Of a DNA stretch of 14,928 nucleotides, positions 10,681 to 14,928 are shown piece by piece. Numbering within the stretch: the stretch's first letter is position 1; every line of letters starts with the position of its first letter. The stretch lies in contig CAMDDU010000075.1 of NCBI GenBank assembly GCA_945892985.1, forward strand, positions 1 through 14,928, in the 5' to 3' direction. The translations under genes were made by a program, and so were the position numbers. The notes under the pieces are model-generated. The model was not told where the DNA came from. It did not search any database and worked only from the letters and a program-made list of their open reading frames with translations. The stretch is from CAITSH01 sp945892985. GTDB taxonomy: Bacteria; Pseudomonadota; Gammaproteobacteria; Burkholderiales; SG8-39.

Positions 10681-11691
10681 ATGTTAAATACTGCTCCCAC
10701 GCCTGCTTTGGGAACGACCGTGAAGCGCTATCTTCACGACGTCTTGGGTATTACCGCCAAGGTAAAGCGATGGGCGGACGGAGACAAGCTGCCGTACTTC
10801 CTGCAGGCTGCGTTCGACTTGTTTGAGCTGGAATTGCTGAATCGTCCGCTTCTGCTCGCAATCGACCGTCAAGCCGACAAGCCAGCTCTGGCCGGCCTGC
10901 GTGCACAATTGGACAAACTCAGGGCTTTGGCTGGATACCCCGTCGTCTATGTCACTGGCACGCTAGCCTCCTACGAACGAAAACGCCTGATTGAGCAGAA
11001 AGTGCCTTTCATCGTGCCAGGCAATCAGCTCTACCTGCCTGAACTCGGAATCGATCTGCGCGAATATTTTCGCCAGCGCCCGCAGGCAGCGGGCATCATG
11101 TTGAGCCCGGCCACGCAGGCCATGCTCATCACCGCTTTGCTGCGCACCCCCTGGCAGGCCGATTGGCAACCTGCCGAAGTCATTACTGAGTTGGGCTATA
11201 CCCCGATGACGCTTTCGCGTGCGGTCAAAGAATTAACCGGGGCCGGCATCGCGACGCTGCACAACGAGGGCAGAGCACGATGGTTAAAGATGGTGCGTCC
11301 TCCGGCCGAGACCTGGGAGCATGCAAAGCCCTTGCTGCGCACTCCCGTTAAACGCCGCTTCTGGGCACATCCTGTTACCACGTTGAAGCCGCCGCATGTA
11401 CGGCTGGCAGGTCTGAGCGCATTGGCCTTTCATTCGATGCTGACTGAACCGCCGTGGCCCGTTTTTGCCTTAAGCCCGGCGCAATGGAAAGCAGCGACGC
11501 ACGCGGGCATGAAAATACTTCCGGAGCAACAGGCCGGCGCGGTCGAATGGCAGCTATGGCAGTACAACCCCGCGCTTGTGCCTGATGCGGCTACCGTGGA
11601 CCCTTTGTCCCTGACGCTCAGCCTGCAGGACGATGCCGATGACCGCGTTCAGCTCGCGCTGGGCGAGTTGAAGGCGCGTTTTCCATGGTAA
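10681..11691 (+). CDS. AbiEi-like HTH regulator, probable antitoxin
   Basis: 336 aa. The N-terminal 130 residues include PLLLAIDRQADKPALAGLRA, PVVYVTGTLASYERKRLIEQ and VPFIVPGNQLYLPELGIDLR, a pattern I know from uncharacterised proteins paired with nucleotidyltransferases. A winged helix lies at about 162-205 (PAEVITELGYTPMTLSRAVK, ELTGAGIATLHNEGRARWLK). The C-terminal third (RRFWAHPVTTLKPPHVRLAG, then HSMLTEPPWPVFAL) resembles the AbiEi C-terminal arrangement. The gene overlaps the nucleotidyltransferase gene by 7 bp, which fits a two-gene type IV-like TA operon. ATG 10681 is chosen for its position relative to the promoter/operator. The antitoxin role is inferred. Confidence 0.72.
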   Translation: MLNTAPTPALGTTVKRYLHDVLGITAKVKRWADGDKLPYFLQAAFDLFELELLNRPLLLAIDRQADKPALAGLRAQLDKLRALAGYPVVYVTGTLASYERKRLIEQKVPFIVPGNQLYLPELGIDLREYFRQRPQAAGIMLSPATQAMLITALLRTPWQADWQPAEVITELGYTPMTLSRAVKELTGAGIATLHNEGRARWLKMVRPPAETWEHAKPLLRTPVKRRFWAHPVTTLKPPHVRLAGLSALAFHSMLTEPPWPVFALSPAQWKAATHAGMKILPEQQAGAVEWQLWQYNPALVPDAATVDPLSLTLSLQDDADDRVQLALGELKARFPW

Positions 11692-12458
11692 GAGGGCTCG
11701 ACGTATTTCGAGAACACTTTGCCGGCCACACCGATCAATTCGTATTGATCGGCGGCACGGCCGCCACCCTGGCGATGGAGGATGCCGGCCTTGAGTTTCG
11801 TGCCACGAAGGACTTGGACATCGTTCTGCATATCGAGGCTCTCAATCCGGCTTTCGGAGAAGTGTTCTGGAAATTCGTGGAAGAGGGTGGCTACGAAATC
11901 CGGCAGGCAAGCGCCACGGGCAAGCCTGTGTTCTATCGCTTTCAGAAGCCAACGAGCGACCGTTTCCCTTTCATGCTGGAATTGTTCTGTCGGGCTCCAG
12001 ACGGCATCAAGCTCGCAGCCGGCAGTCACCTGACGCCGATCCCGCTGGATGAGACCGTGGCAAGTCTCTCCGCGATTCTGCTTGATGATGCGTACTACGC
12101 ATTCATCATGGCTGGTCGCAAGGAATCCGATGGCCTGCCCTGGGTCGGCGAAGATCGACTGATTCCGCTCAAGGCGACTGCCTGGCTGGAACTCAACGCG
12201 CGCAAGGCCAATGGTGAAAAAGTGGATGCGAAGGACATCCGCAAGCATGCGAATGATGTGATAAGGCTGTCCCAGCTACTTGCGCCCGAATCCCGTTTCC
12301 CGCTTGCAGAAAGAATCGCCAGCGATCTGAATCGTTTTCTGGACGGCGTGGTGGCCGATGGCTCGCTCGATCCCAAGTCCCTCAATCTCGACAACACCAT
12401 CGCTGAAATCGTTCAACGTATTGCCCAAGCCTACGAACTGAAACGGGCAGGTCTATGA
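11685..12458 (+). CDS. AbiEii-like nucleotidyltransferase, probable toxin
   Basis: 257 aa. The nucleotidyltransferase core is clear: FVLIGGTAATLAMED (G23-G24) followed by RATKDLDIVLHIEAL (D43, D45), a strand with MLELF (E99), then RLIPLKATAWLEL (K163) and AKDIRKHANDVIRLS (D184, H188, D191), as in the AbiEii/AbiGii group. Characterised AbiEii-family enzymes (for example MenT) transfer nucleotides to tRNA ends; the substrate here is unknown. ATG 11685 overlaps the upstream stop (ATGGTAA), so expression is coupled. The pair is complete, with no damage seen. Confidence 0.78.
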   Translation: MVRGLDVFREHFAGHTDQFVLIGGTAATLAMEDAGLEFRATKDLDIVLHIEALNPAFGEVFWKFVEEGGYEIRQASATGKPVFYRFQKPTSDRFPFMLELFCRAPDGIKLAAGSHLTPIPLDETVASLSAILLDDAYYAFIMAGRKESDGLPWVGEDRLIPLKATAWLELNARKANGEKVDAKDIRKHANDVIRLSQLLAPESRFPLAERIASDLNRFLDGVVADGSLDPKSLNLDNTIAEIVQRIAQAYELKRAGL

Positions 12459-12519
12459 AGGGTGACGAAGCTCCCCGGGAAGCTATGCGGCGTTTTCGCC
12501 ATTACTGCAAAGCCGCAGC

Positions 12520-12567
12520 ATGCAGCAGATTCCTGTAATTGATCTTTTTGCGGGGCCGGGAGGCCTT
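12520..12567 (+). pseudogene. 5' remnant of a DNA cytosine-5 methyltransferase gene
   Basis: ATG 12520 starts MQQIPVIDLFAGPGGL, the classic motif I (DLFAGxGG, AdoMet binding) at the position where it stands in Dcm-type enzymes. After 16 codons the similarity stops (PSLTALVAGV follows, and the frame ends about 30 codons later). This looks like the stub of a deleted restriction-modification gene. It is short, so coincidence cannot be fully excluded. Confidence 0.5.
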
Positions 12568-12760
12568 CCTTCCCTGACGGCGCTAGTCGCTGGTGTCGCA
12601 GCTAGTGCGGTTTATTTGGACAATTTTGTCAGAAATAATGGGTTGTTTTTCCAACAAATATCGGCTTGGATTTAGAATATAAGATATTGAAATTAAAACA
12701 ATTACAATGTAGTAATTGCCAATCCTGGCTTGATCTATCGCGGGTGATCGGAATTTCTTC

Positions 12761-12800
12761 ATTTTTGTCAGAAAAATGTGCCATAATTTCTGACAAAAAT
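12761..12800. promoter_or_regulatory. 14-bp perfect inverted-repeat operator
   Basis: ATTTTTGTCAGAAA (12761-12774) and TTTCTGACAAAAAT (12787-12800) are exact complements separated by 12 bp. The spacer ends in CATAAT (12782-12787), a -10-like hexamer, so binding would block transcription of the gene at 12833. A third half-site, ATTTTGTCAGAAA, lies at 12623-12635. Confidence 0.65.
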
Positions 12801-12832
12801 AGCCAACAGAAACCTTAATTCCCAAGCCAATC

Positions 12833-13498
12833 ATGGGCAAGCACGCACAATCCATCGACACCCAGATTCTCGACCGCATCCAGCGCAGGCCCGCCGGAAA
12901 GGTGTTCAATGCGCGCGATTTTCTGGACCTGGGCAGCCGCCACGCCATCGATCAGACGCTGTCTCGTCACAGTCGGTCAGGCCGGCTGCGCAAGATCGCC
13001 CGCGGCCTGTACGACCTGCCGCGCACCGATCCACAGTTGGGCACCTTGTCGCCGAACATCGACGCCATCGCCAAGGCGATCAAGGGGCGCGATGCCATTC
13101 GCCTGCAGCCGGCCGGTGCGCAGGCCGCCAACATGCTCGGGCTCTCCGATCAGTTGCCTATGAAACTCGTCTATCTCACCGACGGGCCGAGCCGGCACGT
13201 GAGCGTGGGCGGAATCGATATCGTCCTCAAGCACACCACCGTCCGCAACATGGCCACGGCTGGACGGCTGAGCGGTCACATCATTCAGGCCCTGCGCTGG
13301 TTGGGCAAGGATCATGTCGACGCCAGCGTCCTCGACAAACTGCGCCGCAACCTCAAGCCGGCGGACCGCGCCGCGCTGGTGCGCGACGCGCCCTATGCGC
13401 CGGCGTGGGTCGCGAAAATCTTTCATCAACTGGCCGCCGACAACGGCGACCCGCCGGACCAAGCCCGACGCCAGCCGGTCAGCAGAGGCGACCAATAG
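12833..13498 (+). CDS. DUF6088 / AbiEi-like winged-helix protein, probable antitoxin
   Basis: 221 aa. The first 66 residues are the winged-helix domain typical of this family: ILDRIQRRPAGKVFNARDFL, HAIDQTLSRHSRSGRLRKIA, RGLYDLPRTD. The rest (AIAKAIKGRDAIRLQPAGAQ, then NMLGLSDQLPMKLVYLTDG and HTTVRNMATAG) is the AbiEi-type effector part. Such genes normally precede an AbiEii toxin gene and repress their own operon. Here the toxin is only a stub starting 2 bp downstream, so the antitoxin is an orphan. No Shine-Dalgarno is seen before ATG 12833. The C-terminal 25 residues are hydrophilic and may be altered. Confidence 0.78.
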   Translation: MGKHAQSIDTQILDRIQRRPAGKVFNARDFLDLGSRHAIDQTLSRHSRSGRLRKIARGLYDLPRTDPQLGTLSPNIDAIAKAIKGRDAIRLQPAGAQAANMLGLSDQLPMKLVYLTDGPSRHVSVGGIDIVLKHTTVRNMATAGRLSGHIIQALRWLGKDHVDASVLDKLRRNLKPADRAALVRDAPYAPAWVAKIFHQLAADNGDPPDQARRQPVSRGDQ

Positions 13499-13499
13499 C

Positions 13500-13604
13500 G
13501 TGCAGGGCTTTCTCGACCTGTCGATGGCAAGGCGCCGCACGGCGTGCGAAGAAGTCCAGGCGCGCATGCGTCTGCGTGCCGCCAGCGTCGAGAAAGACTT
13601 CTGT
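13500..13604 (+). pseudogene. 5' stub of an AbiEii-type toxin gene
   Basis: From GTG 13500, one base after the stop of the antitoxin gene, the frame reads QGFLDLSMARRRTACEEVQA and then LRAASVEKDF. That is the well-known AbiEii N-terminus, in which EKDFW precedes the nucleotidyltransferase domain. At the Cys codon replacing the expected Trp (13602-13604) similarity ends. DUF1016 sequence begins in another frame at 13601, so the catalytic domain is gone. A short homology around CTTCTG may have served the junction. Confidence 0.72.
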
Positions 13605-14227
13605 ATGACCGCATCCGCAGCATCCTCGAAACGGCCCGCGCCGGCGTTGCACGCACGGTCAACACCACGCAGGTCGCGGCCAACTGGCTTATCGGACGGG
13701 AGATTGTCGAGGAGGAACAGAAGGGGAAGGAGCGGGCTGGTTACGGGGAACGCCTTCTCCAGGCCATGGCTGAAAAGCTGCATGCTGACTTTGGCGCAGG
13801 CTACTCGTATGCCAACCTCAAGTTGATGCGCCAGTTCTATCTGTCGTTTCCGGCACTCCTGGGCGAAGTCGCCCGGATTGGCTACGCATCGCGTAGCCAA
13901 TCCGGGCATGCGAAAAAAGGTGACGCAGTGCGTAGCCAATCGGCGTCCACCCCGCCTGACGCGGCACCCGTCACCAGCGCGGCCTGGCAGCCCGGACAAC
14001 TACATCCGAACCTCTCCTGAACACACTACCGGACGCTGATGCGTGAGGCGCGCCCCCAAGCCAGGGCATTTTACGAAATCGAGGCACCGAAGAACAACTG
14101 GTCCGCCCGCGAACTGGAACGACAAATGTCGAGCCTGCTGTTCGACCGTCTAGCCAAAAGCCGCGATAAAAAAGGCTTGATGAAACTTGCCACGCAAGGC
14201 CAGCAAATCAGCCGGCCTATCCCATAA
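13601..14227 (+). pseudogene. Broken DUF1016 (YhcG-like, PD-(D/E)XK) gene
   Basis: Begins abruptly at 13601 with LYDRIRSILETARAGVARTV and NTTQVAANWLIGREIVEEEQ, the DUF1016 N-terminal domain, then GYGERLLQAMAEKLHADFG and YANLKLMRQFYLSFP. An in-frame TGA at 14018-14020 sits where the family has Trp in LSW-THYRTLM. After it the same frame continues MREARPQARAFYEIEAPKNN and WSARELERQMSSLLFDRLAK to a TAA at 14225, shortly after ISRPI. The C-terminal nuclease domain is missing. So it has a fused 5' end, an internal stop and a 3' truncation. A palindrome (13871-13907) lies in its linker. Confidence 0.82.
13871..13907. repeat. 17-bp perfect palindromic element inside the DUF1016 remnant
   Basis: GCCCGGATTGGCTACGC-ATC-GCGTAGCCAATCCGGGC. 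The right arm core, GCGTAGCCAATC, recurs at 13930-13941. The element keeps the reading frame and codes GYASRSQSG. Palindromes with a CCCGGATT...AATCCGGG wording are familiar as short dispersed repeats in betaproteobacterial genomes (from memory), so it may be an inserted repeat. Confidence 0.75.
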
Positions 14228-14304
14228 CATCCCCTCACTGCGGTGCTATGCTCGTTGCAACACGAACCGTGTCAAAACATGGCCCACGCCACACCGCAGC
14301 AACC

Positions 14305-14643
14305 ATGACAGAACAAGCCCCCCGCCTGATCGAAACCGCCGCCCTCGAACGCGCCCTGGAAGAATTTGCCAAGGCCCGCGACTGGGAACAATTCCATTCG
14401 CCCAAAAACCTCGCCATGGCCCTGACCGGCGAAGTGGGCGAACTGGTGGAGTTATTCCAATGGCTCACCGAAGCGCAGTCGCGCGATGCAATGAAAGACC
14501 CATTGCAGGCAATGCGCATACAGGAAGAGATGGCGGATGTGATGCTTTATTTGGTGCGGATGGCGAGTGTGTTGGGCGTGGATTTGAATGAAGCGGTACG
14601 AGATAAAGTATCCAAGAATGCATTGAAATATCCCATCGCATAA
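14305..14643 (+). CDS. MazG-like nucleotide pyrophosphohydrolase (RS21-C6/iMazG type)
   Basis: 112 aa from ATG 14305; the upstream in-frame part does not resemble the family. The all-alpha NTP pyrophosphatase metal motif is complete: E43xxE46 in LTGEVGELVELFQWL, and E75xxD78 in IQEEMADVMLYLVRMA. This is the ExxE...ExxD pattern with family spacing. Lys and Asn in the last helix (VRDKVSKNALKYP) are also typical. Members hydrolyse non-canonical or pyrimidine dNTPs to monophosphates, as a house-cleaning or stress function. It seems a single-gene unit. An 8-bp inverted repeat CTGCGGTG/CACCGCAG (14238-14245, 14292-14299) brackets its upstream region. Confidence 0.9.
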   Translation: MTEQAPRLIETAALERALEEFAKARDWEQFHSPKNLAMALTGEVGELVELFQWLTEAQSRDAMKDPLQAMRIQEEMADVMLYLVRMASVLGVDLNEAVRDKVSKNALKYPIA

Positions 14644-14928
14644 ACGGACGGCGCACTAAAAATGCGCTGGCGAAAGATCAGGCAACGACTACGCGATTTC
14701 TAGACCAACTATTTTCCGCTTCGAATCCCTTTAAGGCGCACGTATGAGCCTCCCGGATGGTCTATACGACAAACTCATAGGGAATCACTGAACAAGTGAT
14801 AGTTGAGACGAGAAACGTTGGAATCAAAGTCAATTTGATGATAAATCGGGCGAAAATGTGGAAGAAAGGGGGCTATGCCCCCGCTATTTCCTCACGCAGG
14901 GCGCACCTCTCCTGTGAGTGGCATTCCC
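14644..14928. other. Right-end region without a recognisable gene
   Basis: 285 bp. Two hairpins are visible: ATCACT-GAACA-AGTGAT near 14784-14800, and GGGGGC-TAT-GCCCCC (14868-14882), the latter not followed by a T run. I see no reading frame of interest; a gene may begin beyond the window. Confidence 0.5.

Larger units (their letters stand above)
12459..12832. other. Intergenic region between two AbiE-like modules
   Basis: 374 bp with no complete gene. It holds the methyltransferase remnant at 12520-12567, a lone operator half-site ATTTTGTCAGAAA (12623-12635), an AT-rich segment (12605-12720, much poorer in GC than the surroundings), and the operator of the next gene at 12761-12800. Confidence 0.6.

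Noticed and set aside
12583..12948. 121-codon - strand frame over the AT-rich intergenic segment
   Set aside because: It runs through operators and into the start of the DUF6088 gene in antisense; its composition changes with the underlying DNA.
12977..13999. A 340-codon - strand frame opposite the DUF6088 and DUF1016 genes
   Set aside because: It is antisense to clear domain sequences and crosses the gene junction; no domain pattern of its own.
14784..14928. Start of a further insertion sequence or attachment site at the right edge
   Set aside because: The hairpins and the GGGAATCACTGAACAAGTG segment looked IS-end-like, but no partner end or target duplication is inside the window.

Overview
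The window is an accessory (defence and mobile) region of a GC-rich proteobacterial genome. A betaproteobacterium is my best guess from gene style and codon use, but nothing in the sequence proves it. There are no rRNA, tRNA, ribosomal or core metabolic genes. The content is stacked toxin-antitoxin (TA) modules, an intact insertion sequence, several broken defence genes, and a block of unrecognised genes with unusual intergenic regions.

Left part (1-4736, mostly + strand): the 3' part of an ORF6N-domain gene; an HTH-nucleotidyltransferase (MNT) gene with a frameshifted HEPN partner; a HigB/HigA-type pair; a convergent (- strand) HD-domain gene resembling small ppGpp hydrolases; a second, paralogous HTH-MNT gene whose HEPN partner has lost a central segment; and a compact HicB/HicA pair. 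The two MNT genes have differently worded but identically spaced promoter repeats (21 bp apart).

Middle part (4788-8322, all - strand, read right to left): five genes of unknown function (104, 261, 139, 205 and 165 aa; one has a DUF3293-like C-terminus). Intergenic spaces hold organised structure. Two leaders, about 1.6 kb apart and upstream of unrelated genes, fold into the same RNA model with compensatory base-pair changes in three stems. Two more structured leaders, seven 16-bp tandem repeats, a 37-bp element present twice, and an 11-bp-phased TTGCAA array complete the set. This block is the best candidate for something undescribed.

IS and right part (8323-14928, + strand): a gene-poor stretch; an intact 1518-bp IS4-family, IS50-group element with 9-bp target duplications; a decayed DUF1016 fragment; a complete AbiE-like pair (HTH regulator plus nucleotidyltransferase); a tiny 5' remnant of a cytosine-5 methyltransferase; a DUF6088/AbiEi-like gene whose AbiEii partner is cut after about 35 codons and joined to a second broken DUF1016 gene; and an intact MazG-like nucleotide pyrophosphohydrolase. 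The layering of partly decayed TA and defence modules suggests repeated insertion and deletion at a hotspot.
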